From Rhizobiales bacterium Ga0077537 (lineage in GTDB: Bacteria > Pseudomonadota > Alphaproteobacteria > Rhizobiales > Hyphomicrobiaceae): a DNA stretch of 64,000 nt. The stretch is taken from contig LNEM01000037.1 of the NCBI GenBank assembly GCA_001464955.1, forward strand, positions 1 to 64,000, given 5' to 3'. A program made the translations under genes and the position numbers. Of the stretch, positions 27,167-35,758 are shown one piece after another; position 1 is the first letter of the stretch, and each line of letters starts with the position of its first letter. Under the pieces are notes generated by a model, which ran no database searches, was not told the origin of the DNA, and saw only the letters and a list, made by a program, of their open reading frames with translations.

Positions 27167-27841
27167 ATGTGCAATCTCTACTCGATGACCAGCGCGCCGG
27201 AAGCCGTGCTCCGCCTGTTTCGGGTGGGCCATAACCGCGCCGCGCCGATCGAATCCAGATCAGCGATCTTTCCGGGAAACATGGCCACGGTCGTGCGTAC
27301 CGCGTCGGACGGCGCGCGCGAAGCCGTGCAACTGTCGTGGGGCTTCGTGCTGCCGCAGGCGGGCAAGGCACCGCGCAGGGTCACCAACTTCCGTGACGAC
27401 AAGACGCGATCGAGCCCGTTCTGGCGCGACAGCTTCGAGCAGCGGCGCTGCCTCGTTCCCGTGACCTCGTTCGCCGAGCCGCGCGAGATCACGCCCGCCA
27501 CATGGCACTGGTTCGCGCTCTCGGACGAGCAGCCGCGGCCGCTCTTTGCCTTCGCAGGCATCTGGCGGCACTGGTCGGGGCCAATCCGCAAAGGGGGATC
27601 CGACGTCGCGATCGACGTGTTCTCGTTCATGACGACGCTACCCAACGATCTCGTCGCGACCATCAACCACGAGCGGATGCCCGTCATCCTCGCCACCGCC
27701 GACGAGCAGGATGCCTGGATAGATGGCGACAGCGACGAAGCCTTCCGACTGGCGCGGCCCTATCCCGCCGCCGGACTGCGCATCGTGCAGGGGGGCTTCG
27801 AGAAGCAGGACTTGCTCCAAACGCCACCGGCCAGCGAATGA
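27167..27841 (+). CDS. SRAP-family abasic-site processing protein (YedK/HMCES-like)
   Basis: A 224-residue protein of the SOS-response-associated peptidase family. These proteins use Cys2, exposed after loss of Met1, to form a stable thiazolidine cross-link with abasic sites in single-stranded DNA. All key residues are present: C2 in MCNLYS, N74 (VTNFRDD), E104 (SFAEPRE) and H168 (INHERMP). It starts 9 bases after uvrC and is surely on the same transcript, so two DNA-damage functions are coupled. No LexA-type box was recognised upstream. Confidence 0.95.
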   Translation: MCNLYSMTSAPEAVLRLFRVGHNRAAPIESRSAIFPGNMATVVRTASDGAREAVQLSWGFVLPQAGKAPRRVTNFRDDKTRSSPFWRDSFEQRRCLVPVTSFAEPREITPATWHWFALSDEQPRPLFAFAGIWRHWSGPIRKGGSDVAIDVFSFMTTLPNDLVATINHERMPVILATADEQDAWIDGDSDEAFRLARPYPAAGLRIVQGGFEKQDLLQTPPASE

Positions 27842-28009
27842 CCGGCGGCGGGCGCGTGACCTGAAAGCCACAAGAAAACGTCGTCCAATTTCCGTCACAA
27901 GTTGCCTCCGCAAGCGCCACAATCGGGCTCTAGGGTCACGATCGTGAGAGGTGGGCTGCCGATTCGCGCGTGATGGGCGTACGGTGGCTCGTTGGATCGG
28001 GAGAGAGCG

Positions 28010-28408
28010 ATGAAACAGCGGACCCGTCGAGCGATACGCGCCTGGAGCAGAGACACACTGTTCGGCATGCTGATTTTTGCCGCCCTGACAGCCTCGGCCA
28101 TCGGGCTTTCGCATGGCCCCTCGTCGTGGGCGTTCAGCGAAGCCTTCGCCGCCGATGTGCTCGCAACGCGGGCGGTCGAAGTGTCGTCGCCGCCGGGACA
28201 GGCCGCCGAGAACGCCATCGTCGCGGTGGCACAGCTGCAGCCGGCAACTGCCCCGCTCGCGCTTCGCCGTCCGCTCGACATCGCGGCGCTGGGGCTCGTC
28301 TTCTCGTTGATGGTGGCCATGAACCTCGCATTCGCGCGCCATCTGAAGCGGATGGCGTCGATCCGGTCGGGCAGCCGGGGCGTAAACCGCCAACGGGGCA
28401 ATGGCTGA
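28010..28408 (+). CDS. Small membrane protein, unknown function
   Basis: A 132-residue protein with two predicted membrane spans (about residues 16-40, FGMLIFAALTASAIGLS, and 90-112, LDIAALGLVFSLMVAMNLA) and basic ends. GGGAGAG lies before the ATG at 28010; an in-frame start at 27992 is less likely. No family recognised. It is followed by another short exported protein on the same strand. Confidence 0.55.
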   Translation: MKQRTRRAIRAWSRDTLFGMLIFAALTASAIGLSHGPSSWAFSEAFAADVLATRAVEVSSPPGQAAENAIVAVAQLQPATAPLALRRPLDIAALGLVFSLMVAMNLAFARHLKRMASIRSGSRGVNRQRGNG

Positions 28409-28499
28409 CAAAGTCGTGGGGACGGCGGACCGAATCCCCTCCCGGCGCCGACAAGACGTCCTATATTGGTCGAGTGAGCTCAGCAGGGAGAAGTTCGCG

Positions 28500-28958
28500 A
28501 TGTTCAGCCGGGTTGCAGCATCGATCGCTCTGGTCTCGGCTCTGGCTGGCGCGATCGCCATCGTGGCCGGTGCATCGACGACGTCCCGAGAGGCTGTCGC
28601 GGCAGCCGTGCTCGACGGAGGCTACACGTCGGCCCTCGCCGATGCCGATACGTCGTGGTCCTCGCTGCCGCGCAACATCTGGCTGAGTGGCCTCGGCGGC
28701 GGCATTCCGCACATCGCCCGCGCCCTCGTTCCGGGCGATACGATCAGCATCGGCAACAAGGACGGCCAGCCGCACGTCATCCAGGTCCTGTCGGTCGAGA
28801 AGATCGAAGGTGAGCGCGTCGGGGTGCCGGGGACGGACTTCCAGCTCGTCACAGGGCGCGGCATCGACGGTCGCGAGGGCTCGCACGTGCGCTTCCTGTT
28901 CGCCGCCGAAACGCCGCTTTCGATGCCTCTCCCCGTGCCGGGCGACCGGGTGCTCTGA
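28500..28958 (+). CDS. Exported hypothetical protein
   Basis: A 152-residue protein with an N-terminal membrane anchor or signal (about residues 5-25, AASIALVSALAGAIAIV). The mature part contains ARALVPGDTISIGNKDGQP, VIQVLSVEKIEGERVG and GTDFQLVTGR, a small beta-rich fold. It resembles conserved hypotheticals of Hyphomicrobiales but I cannot name a family. AGGGAG precedes the ATG at 28500. It lies 92 bases after the small membrane protein gene. Confidence 0.6.
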   Translation: MFSRVAASIALVSALAGAIAIVAGASTTSREAVAAAVLDGGYTSALADADTSWSSLPRNIWLSGLGGGIPHIARALVPGDTISIGNKDGQPHVIQVLSVEKIEGERVGVPGTDFQLVTGRGIDGREGSHVRFLFAAETPLSMPLPVPGDRVL

Positions 28959-29069
28959 GGTCGCAGTTGCCTGGCTCCGAGACGCGTGAGCGCCTGATCG
29001 CAGACGCGCGTTGACGGGCACGGCGGGCGTCTGCCACGCTCGGCGTCCAACTCCAGAGGAACCTCGCGC

Positions 29070-29930
29070 ATGACCATGCGATCCATCATCGGTCTCGATC
29101 ACGTCGTGGTGATGGTTCACGAACTGGCCGAAGGCGCGCGTCGCTGGACGAGCCTCGGCTTCACCGTGTCGCCTATGGGCATGCACACCGCCGTGATGGG
29201 GACGGCCAACCACACCATCATGCTGGAGCACGATTATCTCGAACTGATCGGGGTCGTGGCCGAGACGGAGCGCAACCTTCCGGGACGGCAGTTCCTCGCA
29301 CGACGCGGCGAAGGCATAGAGCGCGCCGCGTTCACCGGTACCGATGCCGACGACGGCGTCGCGGAGCTGAAGGCGCGAGGCTTCGCGGCGCTCGGTCCCT
29401 ATGATTTCGGGCGGGCCGTCGACCTGCCGGACGGCCGCAAGGCGGAGGCCAAATTCCGCACGTTCGTCTGGCCCATCGAGGAGCGACCCGGCGGGCTTCG
29501 GGTTTTTGCCTGCCAGCACCTGACGCGCGAGAACGTCTGGATTCCCGAGCTCACGCGCCATGCCAACACGGCGACCCGCATCGACCGGGTCGAGATGCTT
29601 GCGAAGGACCCGGCGGCGGCGGCGGCGCACATGGGCCGCCTCATCGACCGGACGCCGGAGCCGCTCCGCGACGGGGCGCTGCGCGTCGAAACCGGATCCG
29701 GCCGAGGTGATTTCGTGTTCCTCGATCGCGCGACGCTCGAGCGGCGGCATCCGGGCGTCGGACTCGGCTCGATACCGGACGAAGGCGCGATCACGATCGC
29801 GCTCACGGTGCGCGACGCAAAGGCCGCCGCGAAGGCAGTCGGCACCAAGGCCGCCGTCGTCACGGATCGTTGCGTCAAGGTGGCGCCGGCCGAGGCCAAT
29901 GGCGTCATCCTCGAACTGGCCGAGGCCTGA
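29070..29930 (+). CDS. VOC family protein with glyoxalase-like domain
   Basis: A 286-residue protein of the vicinal oxygen chelate fold. It begins SIIGLDHVVVMVHELAEGA, where the histidine is the usual first metal ligand, and continues LEHDYLELIGV with a glutamate in the second ligand position. The C-terminal half repeats the fold. The pattern fits the Glyoxalase-like (Glyoxalase_3) group, which includes uncharacterised dioxygenase or lyase-like proteins. GAGGAA precedes the ATG. The substrate is not known. An FkbM-type methyltransferase gene follows after 99 bases. Confidence 0.85.
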   Translation: MTMRSIIGLDHVVVMVHELAEGARRWTSLGFTVSPMGMHTAVMGTANHTIMLEHDYLELIGVVAETERNLPGRQFLARRGEGIERAAFTGTDADDGVAELKARGFAALGPYDFGRAVDLPDGRKAEAKFRTFVWPIEERPGGLRVFACQHLTRENVWIPELTRHANTATRIDRVEMLAKDPAAAAAHMGRLIDRTPEPLRDGALRVETGSGRGDFVFLDRATLERRHPGVGLGSIPDEGAITIALTVRDAKAAAKAVGTKAAVVTDRCVKVAPAEANGVILELAEA

Positions 29931-30029
29931 GCCAGCCGCCGACCCGTTCCCGTGCCGCCTCAGGACCACCGCCTGACGGGGCGAGCCCGCACGCTGCGTT
30001 GACCTTCCTGCTCCCAGGAGCCCCGAGCG

Positions 30030-30767
30030 ATGCCATCCTACCGCCTCAGCACCTCCGTTCCCGTCGACATCGACTGCCCGGAAAGCATGCGCGCCGCGAT
30101 CACCTACGTGTTCGAGGGCGAGTACGAGAGCCACCACGACGGGACCGATCTGGACATCCTCGATATCGGCGCCAACGTCGGGTCGTTCGCACTCTGGGCC
30201 GTCCGGCGCTGGCCGGGCAGCAAAGTTCGGTCGTTCGAGCCCAATCCGGGAACCTTCGCCTACCTCGCCAAGAACACGGCCGGGCAGGCCGGCATCGTCG
30301 CCACAAATGCCGCGCTGTTTCCCGGCGGGCTCGGGCGCGCACGCTTCTTCACACGCTATGCCGGCGACGGCGAGGCGGGCCTCGAAGCCTATGCGCGCGA
30401 CACGTTTCGCGACGGCGCCGAAGGCGAAACGATCGACGTGGACGTGGTCGATCCGCGCAGTCTTGCCTCGGCGGACATCGTGAAGATCGACATCGAAGGC
30501 GGAGAAGGCGAGGTGCTCGCCAATCTCGACCTGACGCACACGTCGCTGGTGCTCGCCGAATTCCAGAACGGCAAGAACCGGAAGCAGATGCAGGCGACGC
30601 TGACGGCCGCCGGGTTCGAGGCGCTGCTCGACGAGGCGTCACCCTGGGACCCGATCCTCGACTACATGGACTACCGGCGCGATCTCAAGGGCGATGTGTT
30701 CGGGCGCATGTTCTATGCCCGGCGCGGCCAGACGCGGCTCGCGTACCGACCGCCGGTCAAGGCTTAG
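30030..30767 (+). CDS. FkbM family methyltransferase
   Basis: A 245-residue SAM-dependent methyltransferase. The SAM motif I is LDILDIGANVGSF (residues 41-53), followed by the acidic residue in RSFEPNPGTFAYL, and the VKIDIEGGEGEVL motif typical of the FkbM family. Such enzymes methylate hydroxyls on sugars or polyketides; the target here is unknown. The AGGAG-type site lies in CCCAGGAGCC before the ATG. It converges with the DUF429 gene. Confidence 0.9.
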   Translation: MPSYRLSTSVPVDIDCPESMRAAITYVFEGEYESHHDGTDLDILDIGANVGSFALWAVRRWPGSKVRSFEPNPGTFAYLAKNTAGQAGIVATNAALFPGGLGRARFFTRYAGDGEAGLEAYARDTFRDGAEGETIDVDVVDPRSLASADIVKIDIEGGEGEVLANLDLTHTSLVLAEFQNGKNRKQMQATLTAAGFEALLDEASPWDPILDYMDYRRDLKGDVFGRMFYARRGQTRLAYRPPVKA

Positions 30768-30794
30768 TGCACGGCAAGGCTTCACGGCGCAGGA

Positions 30795-31532
30795 TCATGC
30801 CTTGATCTCCTGACGCAGACCTCGTGCGTCCAGCGGCGGGTCGGGGGGGAACGTGTGCGCCTCGCCACGGAGGATACGGGCGGCCGTCCAGGCGCAGGCG
30901 AAGGCGTCGAGCACGTCGTCGGGCCCGGCATCGGAGCGGCGCGACGGCGTCCACGACAGGGTCTCCGCCGGAAAGCCCGCTTTCGCCAGATGTCCGCGCC
31001 GGAGGTCGAGGCCCGGCGGATGGGGGCGCGACTTCACCTTCTTCGGCTGGTCGAGCGGCTGCTCGCCGTTCATGGCCCAGAACGCCACTTCCGGGTGGCA
31101 CTCGTAGACACGTTCCTGCAGCTCCGGCGTCATCAGGGCGTCGAGCTCGCGGATGCGCGGGAACAGGTTCCAGGCCTGCTTCGAGACTTTCCGTGGCGGC
31201 TCGGACGTCGCCAGCGCGGCATCGCACGCGGCGCGATAGTCGGGCGCCATGACGGCGCGGCGGGAGGGGACGGCGAAAATGGACGACTGGCGGTCGCCCA
31301 GAACGCGGCGCGCCGCGACATCCGGCGCACGGCCGCCGATCCCGGTGATCTCGGGAAGCCCGATCGGCATGTCGATCGCCAAAACCTGCGGATACTCTGG
31401 CAATTCCAGGATGGCGGCAAAGGTCGGCACGATCTGAACCTGCGGTGCCCGACTGCCGTCCGGCGACCACAGGACCACGACCCAACCGGCGCGGCAGCCA
31501 TCGGCCCCGGCGACCCACGGCGCGGCGCTCAA
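30795..31532 (-). CDS. DUF429 family protein
   Basis: A 245-residue protein that begins AAPWVAGADGCRAGWVVVLW, the RNase H-fold-like strand of DUF429, with AIDMPIGLPE and a later DDVLDAFACAWTA that carries conserved acidic residues. The family is predicted to have an RNase H-like nuclease fold but has no proven function. The start is taken as TTG at 31532, which overlaps the stop of the pdxY gene by 4 bases (TTGA); earlier in-frame residues are not protein-like. It is the last gene of the DAO / pdxY / DUF429 run. Confidence 0.85.
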   Translation of the reverse strand: MSAAPWVAGADGCRAGWVVVLWSPDGSRAPQVQIVPTFAAILELPEYPQVLAIDMPIGLPEITGIGGRAPDVAARRVLGDRQSSIFAVPSRRAVMAPDYRAACDAALATSEPPRKVSKQAWNLFPRIRELDALMTPELQERVYECHPEVAFWAMNGEQPLDQPKKVKSRPHPPGLDLRRGHLAKAGFPAETLSWTPSRRSDAGPDDVLDAFACAWTAARILRGEAHTFPPDPPLDARGLRQEIKA

Positions 31533-32335
31533 GGCGGCAGGCCTGCGAAGCCGGCGGCGAGTTGCAGCTCGTCGTGGCCGCGGCTCGCCTGCAGGACCCG
31601 ATCGACGCCTGCGATCGAGCGCTCGAACGCGCCCGCCGCCGTGCCGCCGGATCGCAAGCGGTATCCGAGCCAGAGCGCACCCATGAGGTCGCCCGTCCCG
31701 TTCGGTACTTTGGCGTGGCGTGTCACCGTCGTCGTCGTGGCGGCATGTCCCGGCTCGACCATCACGTTGGCGACCACATCGGGGTCGGCGACACGCACCG
31801 ATGTCACGATGGTCGTCGGCCAATTCCGGTCGCGCGCGGTGGCGGCGAGATCGATCGGGCGCGCAGTCGGGGCGCCGGAGAGCCAGCAGGCCTCGAACCA
31901 GTTCATCTTCAGGACGTCGGCGGCTGGAACCAGACGCGCGCGCACGGCGTCAGCCGCGTCGGCGGCGATGTAGAGGCCCTTCGGCTCGTCGCCGAGCACG
32001 GGATCGCAGAGATAGATCACGTCCGGGGACACTCGGCGGACGGCGGTCACGGCCGCTTCGGCGAACGCCACGTGTTCGGCGCTCGGCAGATAGCCCGTCA
32101 GCACGGCATCGAGCCCCGCGAGCCAGCCGTTGGCCTCCAGCGCCTCCAGCATGCGGGCCAGCAGGGCCGGGGCGACGCGCTCGCCAGCGAACCGGGCATG
32201 GCCGGGGTGATTGGAGAGGAGAATGGTCGGCAGCGCGATGACCTCGTGGCCCAGCGCCTGCAGCGCCGGCACTGCCGCCGACAAGCCGACGGCACCACGG
32301 GCGACCTGGGATGATATGGCGAGGATGCGGGCCAT
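31529..32335 (-). CDS. pdxY: Pyridoxal kinase, PdxY-type
   Basis: A 268-residue ribokinase-fold enzyme that phosphorylates pyridoxal in B6 salvage. The start ILAISSQVARGAVGLSAAVPAL and LLSNHPGHARFAG fit the pyridoxal kinase family, and the catalytic anion-hole motif is present as NGTGDLMGALWLG. It follows the FAD oxidase by 9 bases and its stop overlaps the DUF429 start, so the three genes are likely one transcript. Pairing with a DAO-type enzyme may be coincidental. Confidence 0.88.
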   Translation of the reverse strand: MARILAISSQVARGAVGLSAAVPALQALGHEVIALPTILLSNHPGHARFAGERVAPALLARMLEALEANGWLAGLDAVLTGYLPSAEHVAFAEAAVTAVRRVSPDVIYLCDPVLGDEPKGLYIAADAADAVRARLVPAADVLKMNWFEACWLSGAPTARPIDLAATARDRNWPTTIVTSVRVADPDVVANVMVEPGHAATTTTVTRHAKVPNGTGDLMGALWLGYRLRSGGTAAGAFERSIAGVDRVLQASRGHDELQLAAGFAGLPP

Positions 32336-32344
32336 GGCGCTCGA

Positions 32345-33547
32345 TCAATAGACGTTGGATTCGAGGATCGGCTCGCCGCGGGCGATGCGCGCGTGGCCGA
32401 ACCGCGTAAGGTCGATGGTGCGATAGCTGCCATGGAGAACGAGTTCCGCTATGGCCCGGCCGACGCCCGGCGCATGCTGGAGGCCGTGGCCGGAGAAGCC
32501 ACAGGCCGTCACGAACGACGGCAATTCGGGGTGACGGCCGAGGATGGCGTTGTGGTCGAGGGTGTTGAGATCGTAATGGCAGCACCAGGCGTTCCGCACC
32601 TTCAGCGACTGCATGGCGGGAACGCGCGCCGCCAAGGCTGGCCAGATGTCGGTCTCGAAGCGGCCATGGTCGATGTCGAAGTCCTCGCAATCGGGATCAT
32701 CGGTCTCGGGCGGTGCGATGCCAGCCAGGAAATAGCGGCCCTCGGGCCGGAAGTAGAGCCCCGACGGATCGATCATGAGACCGGCGCCGGGCAGCTCCTC
32801 GGGACAGTCGACGACGAAAACGACCCGCTTCCTCGGGCGGACGGGAAGCGACAGCCCGAGCATGGCGGCGATCTTCGAGGAATGCCAGCCGGCCGCGCAG
32901 ACGACGGTTCCGGTCGCGATGCGGCTGCCGTCGGCAAGCGTGACGCCTTCGACCCGGCCGCCATCGGTGTCGATTGCCGCCACTTCGCCGGAGAGGTACT
33001 CGGTGCCGCGGGCGATGGCCCCCCGCCTCAGAAGCTGGAGGAGGGCCGAGGGGTCGATCCAGCCTTCGCCGCTCAATCCCCAACCGGCGCCGGCCAGTCC
33101 CTCCACCGACAGCCACGGAAACTGGCGCGCGATGGCATCGGGCAACAGCAGCGCGACGTCGGCGCCGAGTGACTGCTGGAGCGCAACGTTGGCCTCGAGC
33201 GCGGGCAGCCCCGCTGGCGTCGCCATGACCATGTAGCCGCGCTCGCGCAGGGCGATGTCGGCTTCGTCGCCGAACTCGGAGCGGATGCCGCGGAAGAACC
33301 CGATGCCGAACTGGGAGAGGCGGATGTTCTCGCGGGTCGAGAACTGCTGGCGGATCCCCGCGACGGCGCGCGTGCTCGCACACCACTGGTAGGACGGGTC
33401 CTTTTCGACGACGACCATGCTTCCCTTGAAGCCGTCACGCTTCAGGAAATACGCGATTGCGCTGCCCACGGCGGCGCCCCCGATGACGACGATGTCTGCA
33501 CTTCGATCCGCCACGACCGCCACGCTCCCGCTCTCCGCGTCCGACAT
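32345..33547 (-). CDS. FAD-dependent oxidoreductase, DAO family
   Basis: A 400-residue flavoprotein. The FAD motif is IVVIGGAAVGSAIAYFL near residue 20, with an acidic residue in VVVEKDP. The body carries the SARAVAGIRQQ-like active-site segment (STRAVAGIRQQFSTREN) and the C-terminal CGFSGHGLQHAPGVGRAIAEL found in sarcosine or dimethylglycine dehydrogenase-like enzymes. The start at 33547 is chosen because the FAD domain begins there. The amine or amino acid substrate is unknown. Operon with pdxY and DUF429; divergent from the CitE-like gene across 113 bases. Confidence 0.88.
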   Translation of the reverse strand: MSDAESGSVAVVADRSADIVVIGGAAVGSAIAYFLKRDGFKGSMVVVEKDPSYQWCASTRAVAGIRQQFSTRENIRLSQFGIGFFRGIRSEFGDEADIALRERGYMVMATPAGLPALEANVALQQSLGADVALLLPDAIARQFPWLSVEGLAGAGWGLSGEGWIDPSALLQLLRRGAIARGTEYLSGEVAAIDTDGGRVEGVTLADGSRIATGTVVCAAGWHSSKIAAMLGLSLPVRPRKRVVFVVDCPEELPGAGLMIDPSGLYFRPEGRYFLAGIAPPETDDPDCEDFDIDHGRFETDIWPALAARVPAMQSLKVRNAWCCHYDLNTLDHNAILGRHPELPSFVTACGFSGHGLQHAPGVGRAIAELVLHGSYRTIDLTRFGHARIARGEPILESNVY

Positions 33548-33660
33548 TGGAGCAACGCGGGCCGGGAGGGAAGCCGGGATGTCGCGGGGCCAGCGCATCG
33601 ATGGCGAGGCCCGGGCGCTTCGAATATGGTGCAGCGCTTGCCACTTCCGAGGAGAGGACC

Positions 33661-34539
33661 ATGACCATCCGTCCGCGCCGCAGCGTGCTCTACATGCCCG
33701 GCTCCAATGCCCGCGCCATCGAGAAGGCCCGGTCATTGCCGGTGGATGCCGTGATCCTCGATCTCGAAGACTCGGTTGCGCCGAGCGCCAAGGAGACGGC
33801 TCGCGAGCAGGTGTGCGCGGCGGTCAAGGCGGGCGGCTTCGGGCCGCGCGAGGTGGTGATCCGGATCAACGGCTTCGACACGCCGTGGGGCGCCGCCGAC
33901 GCTGCCGCTGCTGCTGCCGCCGCGCCCGACGCGGTGCTGCTGCCGAAAGCGTCGAGCGCGGCCGACATCAACCGGCTGGGTGATGCCTTGCGGCAGGGCG
34001 GCGCGCCCGAGGCGGTGCGGGTGTGGGCCATGATCGAGACGACGCTCGGCATTCTCAATCTGCCGGAGATCGCGGGCGCGGCCCGACATCCGGGAGCGCG
34101 GCTCGCGTGCTTCGTCGTCGGCCTCAACGACCTCGTGAAGGAGACGCGGATCGGTCTCGACGACCAGAGGACGGCGGCGGTCTACTGGCTGTCGGCGAGC
34201 GTGACGGCGGCGCGCGCGCACGGTATCGACGTGCTCGACGGCGTGTGGAACAATTTCAAGGACATGGACGGCTACCGGCGCGAATGCGAGCAGGGCCGGA
34301 TGCTGGGCTTCGACGGCAAGACCATCATCCATCCCGATCAGGCGGCGCTCGCCAACGAGACGTTCCAGCCCGACCCCAAGGACGTCGAATGGGGGCGCAA
34401 GATCATCGCGGCGTTCGAACTGCCCGAGAACCAGGGGCGTGCGGTCATCGGCCTCGAGGGCAAGATGGTCGAGATCCTGCACCGGGACGCGGCGCTCCGG
34501 ATGGTCGCCATCGCCGAGGCGATCGCGGCACGCGGCTGA
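33661..34539 (+). CDS. HpcH/HpaI aldolase / citrate lyase beta-like (CitE) protein
   Basis: A 292-residue TIM-barrel lyase. RSVLYMPGSNARAIEKA and VILDLEDSVAPSAKETAR match the CoA-ester lyase group, MIETTLGILN carries the metal-binding glutamate, and GFDGKTIIHPDQ is the late family signature. Such proteins cleave malyl-CoA, methylmalyl-CoA or citryl-CoA, or hydrolyse malyl-CoA; which applies is not settled by sequence. GAGGAGAGG precedes the ATG. It stands alone between the DAO gene and the Mac-type exporter, converging on the latter. Confidence 0.9.
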   Translation: MTIRPRRSVLYMPGSNARAIEKARSLPVDAVILDLEDSVAPSAKETAREQVCAAVKAGGFGPREVVIRINGFDTPWGAADAAAAAAAAPDAVLLPKASSAADINRLGDALRQGGAPEAVRVWAMIETTLGILNLPEIAGAARHPGARLACFVVGLNDLVKETRIGLDDQRTAAVYWLSASVTAARAHGIDVLDGVWNNFKDMDGYRRECEQGRMLGFDGKTIIHPDQAALANETFQPDPKDVEWGRKIIAAFELPENQGRAVIGLEGKMVEILHRDAALRMVAIAEAIAARG

Positions 34540-34552
34540 GCCGGACGCGCGC

Positions 34553-35758
34553 TCATTCGTGCCGCAGCGCCTCGATCGGATCGAGACGGGCGGCACGGCG
34601 GGCCGGGAAATATCCGAACACGACGCCGACGATGGCCGAGAACGCAAAGGCCACAGCCACGATCGTCGTGTCGATCGCGAACGGAACGCCTAGAACGCGC
34701 GTCGCCAAGCCGGCCATGCCGAGGCCGACGAGCACGCCGATCAGGCCACCGAACAGCGACAGGACGACGGCCTCGACGAGGAACTGCGCGAGCACCTGGC
34801 TTTCGAGCGCGCCGATCGCAAGCCTGATGCCGATCTCGCGCGTGCGCTCGGTCACCGACACCAGCATGATGTTCATGATGCCGATCCCGCCCACCAGCAG
34901 ACTGACGGCGGCGACCGCGGCGAGGAGGCCCGTCAGCATGGCCGCGGTGCCGGCCTGCGTCTGGGCGATCTGGGTCATGTCGAGGATCGTGAAATCGTCC
35001 TGCTTGCCCGCGGTGATGTTTCGGCGCTCGCGCAGCAGCCATTCGAGATCGCGCTGCACCTTCTCGGTTCCTGTTCCCTCGGCGGCGGACACCATGATGC
35101 GACGGATCTCGGTCGAGCCGGAAATGCGACGCTGATAGGCGCGGATCGGCATGACGACGATATCGTCCTGGTCGCTGCCGAAGCTCGACAGGCCCTTCGA
35201 CGAGAGGACGCCGATCACCTCGCACGAGACATTTCCGAGCCGCATGGCGCGACCGATCGGATCGGTGCCAGCGAACAGATTGTCGCGGATGGTCTTGCCG
35301 ACGAAGCAGACCGTGCGACCGGCACGCAACTCGCTATCGTAGAACGGCCGGCCCGCGACGAGCGGCCAGTCCTGCGTCACCAGATAGTCGTTGTCGGTGC
35401 CGGCAACCGAGGTGGCGCGGCTTTCGGAGCCGACGACGACGGTCACGGCCTTCTGGGCGAGGGGGGCGATGGCCTTGACCCCGCGCAACTCACGGCGCAT
35501 CGCCTCGATGTCGCGCAACGAGAAGGCCTTGGCGTCGCTGCTCGCGCGGCCGGGGCCGAACTGGCCCGGATTGACCGACAACAGGTTCGTGCCGAGCTTG
35601 GCCATCTCGGCCTTCACCTTTGCGGTGGTGCCGTTGCCGATCGTCACCATGGCGATGACGGCGCCGACGCCGATCACGATGCCGAGCACCGTCAGGAACG
35701 AGCGCATCGCATTGCGACTGATCGAGATCAGCGCCAGACGGATCGCCTCGCGGAGCAT
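34553..35758 (-). CDS. MacB-type ABC transporter permease subunit
   Basis: A 401-residue permease with the MacB membrane fold: a first span at about residues 17-40 preceded by the typical ALISISRNAMRSFLTVLGI, a large periplasmic domain, then three spans in the last 130 residues with GIGIMNIMLVSVTERTREIG, the MacB signature. In E. coli MacB the ATPase is fused to this domain; here it is a separate gene that overlaps by one base. The order on the minus strand is adaptor, ATPase, permease. Confidence 0.92.
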   Translation of the reverse strand: MLREAIRLALISISRNAMRSFLTVLGIVIGVGAVIAMVTIGNGTTAKVKAEMAKLGTNLLSVNPGQFGPGRASSDAKAFSLRDIEAMRRELRGVKAIAPLAQKAVTVVVGSESRATSVAGTDNDYLVTQDWPLVAGRPFYDSELRAGRTVCFVGKTIRDNLFAGTDPIGRAMRLGNVSCEVIGVLSSKGLSSFGSDQDDIVVMPIRAYQRRISGSTEIRRIMVSAAEGTGTEKVQRDLEWLLRERRNITAGKQDDFTILDMTQIAQTQAGTAAMLTGLLAAVAAVSLLVGGIGIMNIMLVSVTERTREIGIRLAIGALESQVLAQFLVEAVVLSLFGGLIGVLVGLGMAGLATRVLGVPFAIDTTIVAVAFAFSAIVGVVFGYFPARRAARLDPIEALRHE

